A stretch of DNA of 64,000 nt from Leptobacterium flavescens (GCF_010671605.1 NZ_JAABOO010000001.1:1302001-1366000), one strand, 5' to 3'. Numbered from the stretch's first letter, positions 9,245-18,718 are shown. A program made the numbers and translations. The notes: generated by a model from the sequence alone, not told the origin.

Positions 9245-10069
9245 ATGAATGAAGATGATAAATTAAATATTCTAAAGGATATACTGCTTACAGACGACCG
9301 TGAGTATGCGGAGTCTATCAGCAGGAAGATCAGGATATTGGAGGAGATCATCGAACAAAGGGAGAAACTCTCCACAAAGGTAGATCCCATTATTGACGAA
9401 AGACTGTCAGAATACACCAAGAGCATCCCCGATACCCTGGGACCGACCATCACCAAAACCCTGAAAAAAGAGATCAAGAATTCCAAAGATCAGGTGGTCG
9501 AGGCGCTCTACCCTATTATGGGTAAGATGATCAAAAAATACATCGCCCAGGAAATAAAACTCCTTACCGAACGCATCAACAAACAGCTGGAAAACAGTTT
9601 CTCTCCCAGAAGCTGGAAAAGACGTTTTAAAGCCTGGTTCGGAGGGGTAAAAGAAGAAGAGCTTATCCTTAGCGAATTATCTTCGGCCCGCATCGAACAG
9701 GTTTTGCTTATAGAAAAGGATTCCGGAATTCTTCTCGGAAGTTATTCCAACACCGAAACCATCGATAAGGATATGATCTCCGGGATGCTGACCGCCATTA
9801 AAAACTTTGTGGAAGATGCTTTCAATCAGGGCGGTCAGAATCTTGAACTTATAGAATACGAACTGTATAATATCCATATTCAGAGTTTTGTTTCCTACTA
9901 TATTGCGGTAGTAGTCTCGGGAAATTACAGTACACATTTTAAAAATCAACTTCAAGACACTATATTTAACTTCTCTGATAATTTCCTTTCGTTGCCTTCC
10001 AGAGAGAGTTTCGATACGGAAACTATTGAAAAAGAATTAACCTATTATTTTAAAAATGACATTGTCTAA
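9245..10069 (+). CDS. Coiled-coil plus roadblock-like domain protein
   Basis: 274 residues. Residues 1-115 are helical and charged. The segment ALYPIMGKMIKKYIAQEIKLL followed by SPRSWKRRFKAWFGGVKEEE and IEQVLLIEKDSGILLGSYSN matches, as I recall it, a module found before OmpA domains in other bacteria. Residues about 150-235 have the order expected of a roadblock/longin fold (VLLIEKDSG, long helix DMISGMLTAIKNFVEDAF, then YYIAVVVSG). No OmpA domain or signal peptide is present. Its stop overlaps the small GTPase start by 14 bp, which suggests it is the GTPase's regulator or partner. Confidence 0.7.
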   Translation: MNEDDKLNILKDILLTDDREYAESISRKIRILEEIIEQREKLSTKVDPIIDERLSEYTKSIPDTLGPTITKTLKKEIKNSKDQVVEALYPIMGKMIKKYIAQEIKLLTERINKQLENSFSPRSWKRRFKAWFGGVKEEELILSELSSARIEQVLLIEKDSGILLGSYSNTETIDKDMISGMLTAIKNFVEDAFNQGGQNLELIEYELYNIHIQSFVSYYIAVVVSGNYSTHFKNQLQDTIFNFSDNFLSLPSRESFDTETIEKELTYYFKNDIV

Positions 10070-10544
10070 AAAAGTGGTTATCCTGGGGCACTTCGGTGTA
10101 GGCAAAACTTCCCTTATCCGAAGGTTTGTAGAGAATAGTTTTTCCGAAAACTACCAGGTATCTATCGGGGTGCATATTATGAAAAAGGAGGTGGAGGTTC
10201 CCGAATCCGAAAATGTTACCCTTATTCTCTGGGATCTGGAAGGAACAGACGATATAGAAAAAGTAAGACAATCATATTTACTGGGGACCCATGGTCTGAT
10301 CTATGTATTTGATGTGACCCGGCCTACTACTTTTCAGAATATCAACAGTGATATTGAGGCACTTTCGGCCAAACTTCCCGGTGTTCCCCTTCAACTCATC
10401 GGAAATAAAATCGACTTGGTCGATTTAAATGAATTAAAGAAACTCCTGAAAGAGAACAAAATAAAGTATGATTACCTTTCCAGTGCCAAGACGGGAGCCC
10501 AGGTAAATGAGCTTTTTACCGACCTGGCCAAAGCCCTGAGTTAA
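10056..10544 (+). CDS. Ras/Rab-like small GTPase
   Basis: 162 residues, a bare G domain. G1 is GHFGVGKTS (residues 11-19, Lys17). Switch I reads YQVSIGVHI, with Ser36 where Rab proteins have Thr. G3 is WDLEGTDD (Asp60, Gly63), G4 NKID (117-120) and G5 SSAK (142-145). The position of the Ras Gln61 catalytic residue is Thr64, so intrinsic hydrolysis may be slow. There is no lipidation signal. It is translationally coupled to the roadblock-like gene (14 bp overlap) and followed 1 bp later by a histidine kinase, as in MglA/MglB-type polarity or signalling switches. Confidence 0.88.
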   Translation: MTLSKKVVILGHFGVGKTSLIRRFVENSFSENYQVSIGVHIMKKEVEVPESENVTLILWDLEGTDDIEKVRQSYLLGTHGLIYVFDVTRPTTFQNINSDIEALSAKLPGVPLQLIGNKIDLVDLNELKKLLKENKIKYDYLSSAKTGAQVNELFTDLAKALS

Positions 10545-10545
10545 T

Positions 10546-12081
10546 ATGCTTGAAAATTATAAAAAACAGTATCTCAACAGCAAAGTTCAGTTTATCCTGA
10601 CCGATCCGGGCGGGCGTATTTTGGAAAGCGATCAAATGCTCTTCAAAGTATCGCCGGGAGAAGCTGTATTCGATCTGCACCCGTTTTTCCTGTGCCTGAT
10701 AGATTACCTGGAGAATCCTTCTTCAGGCCTCACATATACCTGTGTGCACCTGGAATTCGGGAAGAAGAAACTTATCTGCGATATAGATATTCACCTTTCC
10801 GAGGATCAAAAGCAGCTAGTGATCGTTATTCACGACCTCTCCGATCATTATCTGTCCTATCAGACCCTGGCACAGGCACGGAATGAGTCTATCATTAAAT
10901 CGGAACTGGTAACCCTGAAGAATATTGAACTGGAGGAAAGGGAGAAATTCAAGAACAATTTTATCGTGAATTTTTCTCATGAGTTACGCACTCCCTTAAC
11001 CAATATTATTTCCTTTGCCAATCTTCTGGGCAAAACCAGCCTTACCAATGAACAGATCCAGTATATTAAGCTCATACAGGATTCCAACTCCAATCTAAAA
11101 CTCATGCTGGAAGATATCCTGAATATAAACAGGATCGCTTCTGGCAAGCTGAACCTTCAGAAAAAATTATTCAACCTCTACGATCTGCTGGAAGTCCTTC
11201 GTCTGACCTATGGCCATAAAGCAGCCAATAAAGGCCTGGATTTTGTACTGGAACTCGATGAAAATATTCCGGAATTTGTAGAAGGCGACAGGCTCAGGAT
11301 CAACCAGGTATTGATCAACCTCCTGGAAAATGCCATAAAATACACCCAAAAGGGAAGCATCCATTTTAAGGTAAAGCTGAATCAGAAAAGGGCATTTAAA
11401 GCTAATATCCATTTTGAGGTTTCCGACAGCGGGATAGGGATCCCGGAAGATCAGCTGGACACCATCTTTGAAAGCTTTACGCAGCTCAACCCCAAAGGAA
11501 GTGCTGCCGGAACCGGCCTGGGGCTTACCATCGTAAAAGGTTTGCTGACTTTGATGGGAAGTGAGATAAAAGTAAAGAACAACAAAGAGAAGGGAACCAC
11601 TTTCTATTTCGATATCAACCTGAAGTACCCGATAAAATCGCTTGAAAAATCATTAAAAACCAATAAAAAGATCACCGAAAAAGGGCCTACGATCATTCCC
11701 GGCGATAAAAAATTCAGGTTACTGCTGGTAGAAGATGATGAGAACAACCAGATGATCCTCTTTAAGACCCTGGTAGAAACACATCACTTTTACATAGATC
11801 TAATAAATGATGGTGAAAAAGTACTGGAAGAGGTGGTCGAAAATGAATTCGATATTATTTTAATGGATATCAATCTCCCCAATATCCAGGGGCATATGAT
11901 CGCTAAAATGATACGGGAATTACCGTTTAAGGAGCTGAGGAAAATACCTATTATAGGAATTACAGCCAATGCCTTCCCGGAAGACATCAAAGCGTATAAA
12001 AAGGCGGGAATGAATGATGTTATTTTAAAGCCCTTCGATGAAAAGGCATTGCTCAATACGATCTACAAAAGATTAAAATAA
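10546..12081 (+). CDS. Cytoplasmic hybrid histidine kinase with receiver domain
   Basis: 511 residues. The first 110 form a PAS-like fold with no membrane helix. A short coiled coil leads to HisKA with FSHELRTPL (His145), then HATPase_c with NLLENAIKYT, DSGIGIPEDQ and GTGLGLTIVKGL. A C-terminal receiver starts near residue 391 (LLVEDDENNQ), with the phospho-Asp in LMDINLP near 440 and Lys in LKPFDE near 493. Its start lies 1 bp after the GTPase stop (TAATATG), so GTPase state may control kinase activity. An intrinsic terminator follows. Confidence 0.92.
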   Translation: MLENYKKQYLNSKVQFILTDPGGRILESDQMLFKVSPGEAVFDLHPFFLCLIDYLENPSSGLTYTCVHLEFGKKKLICDIDIHLSEDQKQLVIVIHDLSDHYLSYQTLAQARNESIIKSELVTLKNIELEEREKFKNNFIVNFSHELRTPLTNIISFANLLGKTSLTNEQIQYIKLIQDSNSNLKLMLEDILNINRIASGKLNLQKKLFNLYDLLEVLRLTYGHKAANKGLDFVLELDENIPEFVEGDRLRINQVLINLLENAIKYTQKGSIHFKVKLNQKRAFKANIHFEVSDSGIGIPEDQLDTIFESFTQLNPKGSAAGTGLGLTIVKGLLTLMGSEIKVKNNKEKGTTFYFDINLKYPIKSLEKSLKTNKKITEKGPTIIPGDKKFRLLLVEDDENNQMILFKTLVETHHFYIDLINDGEKVLEEVVENEFDIILMDINLPNIQGHMIAKMIRELPFKELRKIPIIGITANAFPEDIKAYKKAGMNDVILKPFDEKALLNTIYKRLK

Positions 12082-12085
12082 AAAA

Positions 12086-12106
12086 CCCTGACGATAGATG
12101 TCAGGG
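12086..12106. terminator. Intrinsic terminator, probably bidirectional
   Basis: CCCTGAC (12086-12092) pairs with GTCAGGG (12100-12106) around a 7-nt loop. A T-rich tail follows on the plus strand and an A-run precedes it, so it can serve both the kinase and the convergent terB-like gene. The tail overlaps the end of the latter gene. Confidence 0.8.
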
Positions 12107-12112
12107 CTTATT

Positions 12113-12544
12113 TTATCTGTTCATAAATCTTATCTCTTCTTTAAAGTCGTTGCTGTCGATACCGTTATGAACCAGCTCCAACGCTTTAGCTACCACATAT
12201 TTCACATTTCCGGGAGTAAAGCCAAGACCTACTGCAAGTCTTTCCAGCAAAGCCTGCTGGCGCTTACCCAAATGATGATCTGCATACACCATTCTTGCCA
12301 GGTCGTACAAACGCTCCAATCTCGCGTTGTAAAAAGTAGGAGGGTTAATAGGGTATTTTAAAGGATCTTTTAAAATATCCTTGTACTCCTCATCAGAAAT
12401 ATCAAGATTGGAAGCCAATCTGTCTAAAAAAGCTTTTTCTTCTTCGGTAATAATATTATCCGATAAAGCTACACGAACAATCGCTGCAAAATGACTGCGA
12501 TTTTTTTCTCTAAAACCACTGGAATATAAATCTGAAATTGACAT
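12113..12544 (-). CDS. TerB-like (tellurite resistance) family protein
   Basis: 143 residues, all helical and soluble. The pattern FAAIVRVALSDNIITEEEKAFLDRLASNLDIS followed by LYDLARMVYADHHLGKRQQALLERLAVGLGF is the duplicated acidic helical TerB/DjlA-N fold; acidic residues in SDNIITEEE and YADHHLGK would bind metal. Such single-domain proteins are frequent in Bacteroidota and need not confer tellurite resistance. A minus-strand TATCTTTG box (12563-12570) lies 18 bp upstream. Confidence 0.8.
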   Translation of the reverse strand: MSISDLYSSGFREKNRSHFAAIVRVALSDNIITEEEKAFLDRLASNLDISDEEYKDILKDPLKYPINPPTFYNARLERLYDLARMVYADHHLGKRQQALLERLAVGLGFTPGNVKYVVAKALELVHNGIDSNDFKEEIRFMNR

Positions 12545-12699
12545 CTATTAAATTTTGATGGGCAAAGATAAATATTCTCACAAGCTTATAAAATCAATTT
12601 TATTTCTTTTTTACTACCAAATGTTACATTCGCTCTTTTTCCGCTCTCTTTTCATTCCTGTTTCTTAACTTCGTCACACAATAACACTCATTTTTTGCA

Positions 12700-13857
12700 A
12701 TGGATCATCAGAAAGATTTTTTCAGCATCCCCGATCATATTACTTATCTGAACGGCGCTTATATGTCGCCTTCCTTAAAAACAGTAGAAGAAGCGGGTAT
12801 CAGGGGTCTCAAACGCAAGAGCCTTCCTTTTGAAATTACCGATATCGATTTTTTTAAGGAGCGTACCCTCTTAAAGCAGGCCTTTGCAAAGCTGATACAT
12901 GCCGATGATCACGAGTTTACTGCCATTATCCCTTCGGTTTCCTATGGTATAGCCAATGCAGCCAATAATATCGATTTTAAAGAAGGTGATGAGATCCTGG
13001 TGGTACAGGAACAATTTCCCAGTAATATTTACAACTGGCAGCATATTGCAGAAGAAAAGAAACTAACGATCAAAACGGTTAATCCGCCTGAAACTTTTCA
13101 GGACAGGGGCCGGTTGTGGAATCGTTATCTGCTCGAAGCTATCGGGCCGAAAACAAAGGTAGTTACTCTCCCCCAGGTGCACTGGGCAGACGGGACTGTC
13201 TTCGACCTGAAAGCAATACGGAAAAAAAGCAGGGAATTCGATGCCTTGCTTATCATAGACGGGACCCAAAGTGTAGGAGCCTTTCCGTTCTCCATTAAGG
13301 AGATCGATCCGGACGCTCTTGTTTGCGGAGGTTACAAATGGTTGCTGGGCCCATATTCTCTTGGGATGGCGTATTACGGATCTTATTTCCACAACGGAAA
13401 TCCGATAGAGCACAACTGGATGAACCGCAAAGACAGTGAGGATTTTTCCAGGCTGGTCAACTACAATGATGAGTACCAGCCTAAAGCCGGGCGTTTTTCG
13501 GTGGGAGAATCCAGTAATTTTGCGCTTACTCCTATGCTTATAAAAGCTATCGAACAACTTATCGAGTGGAAGCCTGAGAACATTCAGGAATACGGTCGCT
13601 CCATTTCCGGAGAGGCTGTTGCTGCCTTAAGGGAGCTCGGGTGTTTTATTGAAGAAGACAATAGTCGGGCGCACCATCTTTTTGGGGTATTCCCTCCGGA
13701 AGGACTGGATATTAATAAGCTGAAAGCTGCATTTAAAGAAGAAAATATTTTTGTTTCCTACAGGGGAGATGCTATCAGGATCTCTTTGCATTTATACAAT
13801 ACCGCAGAAGATCTCAACAAACTGGTACGTATTCTTAAAAACACCTTAGGAAGCTAA
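12700..13857 (+). CDS. Class V aminotransferase-fold PLP enzyme
   Basis: 385 residues. The start ITYLNGAYMSP is the fold-type I opening seen in cysteine desulfurase/isopenicillin-N epimerase relatives. IIDGTQSVGAFPF supplies the cofactor-binding Asp, and CGGYKWLLGPYSLGM contains the Schiff-base Lys. No active-site Cys loop of the SufS type is apparent, so an aminotransferase, epimerase or desulfurase role remains open. A near-consensus TAACTTCG box at 12666-12673 may be its promoter. Confidence 0.85.
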   Translation: MDHQKDFFSIPDHITYLNGAYMSPSLKTVEEAGIRGLKRKSLPFEITDIDFFKERTLLKQAFAKLIHADDHEFTAIIPSVSYGIANAANNIDFKEGDEILVVQEQFPSNIYNWQHIAEEKKLTIKTVNPPETFQDRGRLWNRYLLEAIGPKTKVVTLPQVHWADGTVFDLKAIRKKSREFDALLIIDGTQSVGAFPFSIKEIDPDALVCGGYKWLLGPYSLGMAYYGSYFHNGNPIEHNWMNRKDSEDFSRLVNYNDEYQPKAGRFSVGESSNFALTPMLIKAIEQLIEWKPENIQEYGRSISGEAVAALRELGCFIEEDNSRAHHLFGVFPPEGLDINKLKAAFKEENIFVSYRGDAIRISLHLYNTAEDLNKLVRILKNTLGS

Positions 13858-13863
13858 TTTATA

Positions 13864-13894
13864 TTGATTTATAAAAAGCAAGGGATTACCTTTG
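13864..13894 (+). promoter_or_regulatory. Bacteroidota-type promoter of mfd
   Basis: TTG at 13864-13866 and TACCTTTG at 13887-13894 (TAnnTTTG) are separated by exactly 20 bp, the preferred spacing for the flavobacterial primary sigma factor. The mfd GTG start is 16 bp downstream of the -7 box, so the 5' leader would be very short. Confidence 0.75.
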
Positions 13895-13910
13895 CACCAA
13901 AATTTTTCTA

Positions 13911-16900
13911 GTGAGTACATCCGTCATCTCGCAACTTTTCGCACAGTCTTTGCAAATGCAAAAACTAGGGGAAGCTATTTGCCGTTCCCAAAGTAAAACT
14001 CATGTAAAGGGCCTTCACGGGTCTTCACTTTCCTTCACTATTGCAGAGATCTTTAAGAAGGCAGAACTCCCTTTTCTCTGTATTCTGAACGATAAGGAAG
14101 AAGCCGCTTATTATCTTAATGACCTGGAACAGTTAGTGGGAGAAAAGAACGTCTTGTTCTATCCCGGAAGTTACAGAAGGCCGTATCAGATAGAAGAGAC
14201 CGATAATGCCAATGTATTACTAAGGGCAGAAGTCCTGAACCGGATCAACTCCAGAAAAAAACCGGGCATTATCGTCAGTTATCCCGATGCTCTTTTCGAA
14301 AAAGTGGTAACGCGGAGAGAACTGGAAAAGAATACCCTGAAAATTTCCCTTAACGATACTCTATCCCTCGATTTTGTCAATGAAGTGCTCTTTGAGTACA
14401 AATTCAAAAGAGTGGATTTTGTTAGTGAACCGGGGGAGTTTTCGGTACGCGGAGGTATTGTGGATGTATTTTCTTTTTCCAATGACGAACCCTACAGGAT
14501 AGAGTTTTTCGGAGACGAGGTAGACAGCATCAGGACCTTTGATGTGGAGACGCAGCTTTCTACGGATAAGATCAAAAAAATATCGATCATTCCGAATGTG
14601 GAAAATAAATTCCTGGAGGAAAGACGGGAGAGTTTCCTGAAATATATCGCTTCAAAAACGGTGGTGATCGCCAAAAATCCGGAATTCCTCTTCGGAAGGA
14701 TAGATCTGCTGTTCGGAAAAGCGGAAGAAGCTTTTAAAGAGCTTTCAAAAGATGTAAAGCACGGTACGCCCGAGGAACTCTTTTGCAGTTCGGCGGGTAT
14801 TAAAGAACAACTGGAGAAGCTTACTGTCATGGAAATGGGAGCTCAACCCGTTTTCGCCCAGAGCGCAGATACTTTTTCCTTTGCTACCAAACCTCAGCCT
14901 TCATTTAACAAGCAGTTCGATCTTCTTATCGAAAATCTGAACAAGAACCATGCAGAAGGAATAACCAATTATTTGTGTTGCGCCAGTGAACAGCAGGCAA
15001 AGCGGTTCAATGATATTTTTGAGGAAATGGAACAGGAAGTTCATTATAAAACCCTGGTGTTTCCAATGTTTCAGGGCTTTGTCGATCCTGACCTGAAAAT
15101 AGCCTGTTATACGGATCATCAGGTATTTGAGCGTTATCACAAGTTCCATTTAAAGAACGGCTATGCCAAGAAGCAGGCCATTACCCTAAAAGAACTCACC
15201 AACCTGAGTGTAGGCGATTATGTAACCCATATAGATCACGGGATCGGGAAATTCGGAGGCTTGCAAAAGATAGAAGTCGAAGGAAAAATGCAGGAAGCCA
15301 TTAAACTGGTGTACGGAGATCGCGATATTCTTTATGTAAGCATACATTCCCTCCACAAGATCTCAAAATATAACGGTAAGGACGGAAAGGCACCCAAAAT
15401 ATACAAACTGGGAAGCAATGCCTGGAAAGCCCTTAAACAAAAGACCAAAAAGAGGGTTAAAGAGATTGCCTTCAGCCTGATAGAACTCTACGCCAAAAGA
15501 AAAACCAAAAAAGGTTTTCAATATGCTCCGGACAGTTATTTGCAGCATGAACTCGAAGCCTCTTTCCTTTATGAAGACACTCCCGATCAGAGTAAATCGA
15601 CTGCCGATGTAAAAGCCGATATGGAAAGTGAACGTCCTATGGACCGCCTGGTTTGCGGGGACGTAGGTTTCGGAAAGACAGAAGTGGCCATCCGCGCAGC
15701 ATTTAAAGCTGTTGACAACGGGAAACAGGTAGCCATCCTGGTACCTACCACCATCCTGGCTTTTCAGCACTACAAGACCTTTAGTGAGCGGCTTAAGAAT
15801 TTCCCCTTAAAAGTAGAATATCTTAATCGCTTCAGAACGGCTAAAGAACGAAGGTTAACTATCGAAGGACTTGCCAGCGGAGAAGTAGATATCGTCATCG
15901 GTACGCACCAGCTTACCAATGCCAGCATAAAGTTTAAAGACCTGGGGCTTCTGATCGTTGATGAAGAACAGAAATTCGGAGTAGCCGTAAAAGAAAAATT
16001 AAAGACCCTGAAGGAGAATGTGAATGTTCTGACCCTCACCGCCACTCCTATTCCGCGTACTTTACAATTCAGCCTTATGGCAGCCAGGGATCTCTCGGTA
16101 ATCACCACTCCTCCGCCAAACAGGTACCCTATAGATAGCCAGGTGATACAATTTAATGAGGAAACCATCAGAGATGCGGTTTCTTATGAGATACAAAGAG
16201 GTGGACAGGTATTCTTTATCCATAACAGGATAGAGAATATCAAGGAAGTTGCCGGAATGATCCAGCGCCTGGTTCCCGATGCCAAGATCGGGATCGGTCA
16301 CGGGCAAATGGAAGGCAAGAAACTGGAGAAGCTTATGCTTTCCTTTATGGGAGGGGAATTTGATGTGCTGGTATCGACCACTATTGTCGAAAGCGGCCTG
16401 GATGTTCCTAATGCCAATACTATTTTTATCAATAACGCCAATAATTTTGGCCTTTCAGACCTTCATCAGATGAGGGGGCGCGTGGGTCGAAGTAATAAGA
16501 AGGCCTTCTGTTATTTTATCACTCCGCCCTATTCGGCCATGACCGAAGATGCGCGAAAACGTATCCAGGCCCTGGAACAGTTTACCGAGCTGGGTAGTGG
16601 TTTTAATATTGCCATGAAGGATCTGGAGATCCGCGGAGCTGGAGACCTCCTCGGGGGTGAACAAAGCGGTTTTATCAATGAAATTGGTTTTGACACTTAT
16701 CAGAAAATATTGACGGAGGCCATAGAAGAACTGAAAGAGAACGAATTCAAGGAACTCTATCAACAGGATGAAGAGAAGAAAGAATATCTGAAAGACACCC
16801 AGATAGATACCGACTTCGAGTTGTTGTTCCCGGATGATTACGTAAACAATATTACCGAACGTCTCAATCTTTACAATCAACTCAGTAGCGTAAAAACCGA

Positions 16901-17276
16901 AGAGGAACTTCTGGAGTTCGAAAAGAACCTGATAGATCGTTTCGGGCCACTGCCACCTCAGGTAAAAGATCTTCTGAACAGCGTACGTATAAAATGGATC
17001 GCTATCCAGATAGGGCTGGAAAAAGTAGTGATGAAAAAGAACAAACTCATCGGTTATTTTATATCCGATCAGCAAAGCAGTTTTTATCAGAGCAGCAGCT
17101 TTAGCCGTATCCTGAAATTTGTTCAGACATATCCCAGACTATGCAAGATGAAAGAAAAGGAAACCCGTAACGGACTCCGTTTGTTGCTGGTGTTTGAAAA
17201 TATGTCTTCTGTACAGCAGGCACTCAAAGCATTGCAGCCTTTATCCTTAAAGGAAGAATCGGTAGCTCATTTTTAA
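13911..17276 (+). CDS. mfd: Transcription-repair coupling factor Mfd
   Basis: 1121 residues, normal length. The UvrB-like N-terminal modules (about 1-330, with FEYKFKRVDFVSEPGEFSVRGGIVDVFSF) are followed by the RNA-polymerase-interaction domain (LSVGDYVTHIDHGIGKF, about 430-490). The superfamily 2 translocase has Walker A GDVGFGKTEVA, the Walker B-type box VDEEQKF, LTATPIPRT and QMRGRVGRS. A C-terminal TRCF domain covers about 990-1090. It removes stalled RNA polymerase and recruits UvrA. The GTG start at 13911 is supported by the promoter immediately upstream. Confidence 0.96.
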   Translation: MSTSVISQLFAQSLQMQKLGEAICRSQSKTHVKGLHGSSLSFTIAEIFKKAELPFLCILNDKEEAAYYLNDLEQLVGEKNVLFYPGSYRRPYQIEETDNANVLLRAEVLNRINSRKKPGIIVSYPDALFEKVVTRRELEKNTLKISLNDTLSLDFVNEVLFEYKFKRVDFVSEPGEFSVRGGIVDVFSFSNDEPYRIEFFGDEVDSIRTFDVETQLSTDKIKKISIIPNVENKFLEERRESFLKYIASKTVVIAKNPEFLFGRIDLLFGKAEEAFKELSKDVKHGTPEELFCSSAGIKEQLEKLTVMEMGAQPVFAQSADTFSFATKPQPSFNKQFDLLIENLNKNHAEGITNYLCCASEQQAKRFNDIFEEMEQEVHYKTLVFPMFQGFVDPDLKIACYTDHQVFERYHKFHLKNGYAKKQAITLKELTNLSVGDYVTHIDHGIGKFGGLQKIEVEGKMQEAIKLVYGDRDILYVSIHSLHKISKYNGKDGKAPKIYKLGSNAWKALKQKTKKRVKEIAFSLIELYAKRKTKKGFQYAPDSYLQHELEASFLYEDTPDQSKSTADVKADMESERPMDRLVCGDVGFGKTEVAIRAAFKAVDNGKQVAILVPTTILAFQHYKTFSERLKNFPLKVEYLNRFRTAKERRLTIEGLASGEVDIVIGTHQLTNASIKFKDLGLLIVDEEQKFGVAVKEKLKTLKENVNVLTLTATPIPRTLQFSLMAARDLSVITTPPPNRYPIDSQVIQFNEETIRDAVSYEIQRGGQVFFIHNRIENIKEVAGMIQRLVPDAKIGIGHGQMEGKKLEKLMLSFMGGEFDVLVSTTIVESGLDVPNANTIFINNANNFGLSDLHQMRGRVGRSNKKAFCYFITPPYSAMTEDARKRIQALEQFTELGSGFNIAMKDLEIRGAGDLLGGEQSGFINEIGFDTYQKILTEAIEELKENEFKELYQQDEEKKEYLKDTQIDTDFELLFPDDYVNNITERLNLYNQLSSVKTEEELLEFEKNLIDRFGPLPPQVKDLLNSVRIKWIAIQIGLEKVVMKKNKLIGYFISDQQSSFYQSSSFSRILKFVQTYPRLCKMKEKETRNGLRLLLVFENMSSVQQALKALQPLSLKEESVAHF

Positions 17277-17348
17277 CAAACATTTAATTATCAGATAGTT
17301 AGCAATTTGAGGAATTTGAATTAACTTAAAGGATTCAATTGCTATCAG

Positions 17349-18062
17349 ATGGAGGAAAAAATTTATACGGAGGCTTTCGTATCGAACCTGTTCGATAATA
17401 TGAGCATGTCCTATGTCGGTATGAATACCTTCACTTCTTTTGGTTTTTATCCACTCTGGCGAAGGCTGGCCATCAAAAAAATACAGTTAAAGGAAGGCGA
17501 TATGGTTACCGATCTGCTAACCGGTGTCGGAGAATGCTGGCCTTCTATCTTAAAACACATCGGGAATTCCGGAAGGCTTACGGCTCTCGATTTTTCAAAA
17601 GGGATGATCGCCAAAGCAAAAAAGAGAAAGCAAGACTACCCCTATTACGATATTCATATCCTGGAAGAAAGTGTTTTTGAGAATTCCATCCCCGATGCAT
17701 CCCAGGACGCAGTGATATGTGCCTATGGCCTGAAGACATTTCAGTTAAGCCAGATAGATGATTTTTCAGGAGAAATTGCCAGGATCCTGAAGCCCGGAGG
17801 GCAGTTCAGCCTGGTTGATGTTTCCCTCCCCAGGATCGGATGGCTCCGAAAGGCATATCTCTTCTATATCTCAAAAGTGATCCCTTTTCTCGGGCGTATC
17901 CTTGCCAATGAGAAAGAAAGTTATAAGATGCTGGGGGTATATTCCCGCAACTTCTCAGATACCGATACCCTTCTTCCCCTGTTTACCGCAAAAGGCCTGG
18001 AAGTTAACAGCTGCAATTATTTCTTTGGATGTGCAATGGGCCTCTACGGCCACAAGCCTTAA
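17349..18062 (+). CDS. UbiE/COQ5-like SAM-dependent methyltransferase
   Basis: 237 residues of Rossmann-like class I methyltransferase. Motif I is VTDLLTGVGECW, motif II acid is in LTALDFSKGMI, and post-motif blocks AVICAYGLKTF and EIARILKPGGQFSLVDVSLP follow, with the latter typical of UbiE/MenG relatives. The menaquinone methyltransferase itself is usually recognisable by a different N-terminus, so the substrate is open. Its stop codon overlaps the stop of the convergent ACT-domain gene. Confidence 0.8.
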   Translation: MEEKIYTEAFVSNLFDNMSMSYVGMNTFTSFGFYPLWRRLAIKKIQLKEGDMVTDLLTGVGECWPSILKHIGNSGRLTALDFSKGMIAKAKKRKQDYPYYDIHILEESVFENSIPDASQDAVICAYGLKTFQLSQIDDFSGEIARILKPGGQFSLVDVSLPRIGWLRKAYLFYISKVIPFLGRILANEKESYKMLGVYSRNFSDTDTLLPLFTAKGLEVNSCNYFFGCAMGLYGHKP

Positions 18063-18718
18063 AGAGATTTCAGGTCCTTTATTACTTTAAAGGCCTTGTC
18101 TATCTGATCTTCTCCAACAAGAATTGTAAACTCATAGGTAGTGGAGATCACCTCAAAAATATTTACACCCTCCCACGACAAACGCTGGAAAATAAAATAA
18201 TAGATCCCCGGGATGGTTACATTCTCTTTGGGAAGTTTTACCGTAATGGAAGACACATTTTCAATCTTTTCTATCATTCGTTCCTTGCGGAATACTTCCT
18301 CTACGTCCTTGGCAATGTTGTTACTTACCACTATGGTTGTTTCATTAACTCCTCTTGAAGAAGTATAGAACGCATTCTTATTATCTTCTATCTTGGTAAT
18401 AAGCAATGCCATATTCTGAAGAATAGTGTCTGATACTTTAAAAGTATAATCGTTCAGGGAAGAACGCACTGTAATTTCTCCAATATTTTTCAGGGTCTTA
18501 ACGATCTTGTGCGTAGCTCTGAATTCCAATTCGTCGGAAAGACGTTTTAAGGCCATAACTACAGCCCCGTTCCTGACTTCTTTTCCTAATTGGTCTTCAA
18601 TTTCCGGTTTGATGATCCGAGACAGGGATGTAAGGTTAATAATTCCCTGAGCTAAAGCGCTTTGAAGGAAAGGCTTGGATTTAATGTACCCTTCAACAAC
18701 AGAAGAAATAGTTTTCAT
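18059..18718 (-). CDS. ACT-domain protein (aspartokinase regulatory-domain-like)
   Basis: 219 residues from the ATG at 18716-18718; longer in-frame starts add an unlikely hydrophobic tail. Residues about 1-85 are a helical DNA-binding-like domain (KPFLQSALAQGIINLTSLSRIIKPEIEDQL). Residues about 95-219 contain two ACT-like repeats, ALLITKIEDNKNAFYTSSRGVNETTIVVS and IYYFIFQRLSWEGVNIFEVISTTYEFTILV, resembling aspartokinase C-termini. No kinase domain is present. It could be an amino-acid-responsive regulator. A TATTTTTG box on the minus strand (18746-18753) lies upstream. Confidence 0.7.
   Translation of the reverse strand: MKTISSVVEGYIKSKPFLQSALAQGIINLTSLSRIIKPEIEDQLGKEVRNGAVVMALKRLSDELEFRATHKIVKTLKNIGEITVRSSLNDYTFKVSDTILQNMALLITKIEDNKNAFYTSSRGVNETTIVVSNNIAKDVEEVFRKERMIEKIENVSSITVKLPKENVTIPGIYYFIFQRLSWEGVNIFEVISTTYEFTILVGEDQIDKAFKVIKDLKSL

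Noticed and set aside
12113-12544. Tellurite resistance as the function of the TerB-like protein
   Set aside because: No terZ/D/C genes are nearby; a lone TerB fold does not indicate tellurite resistance.
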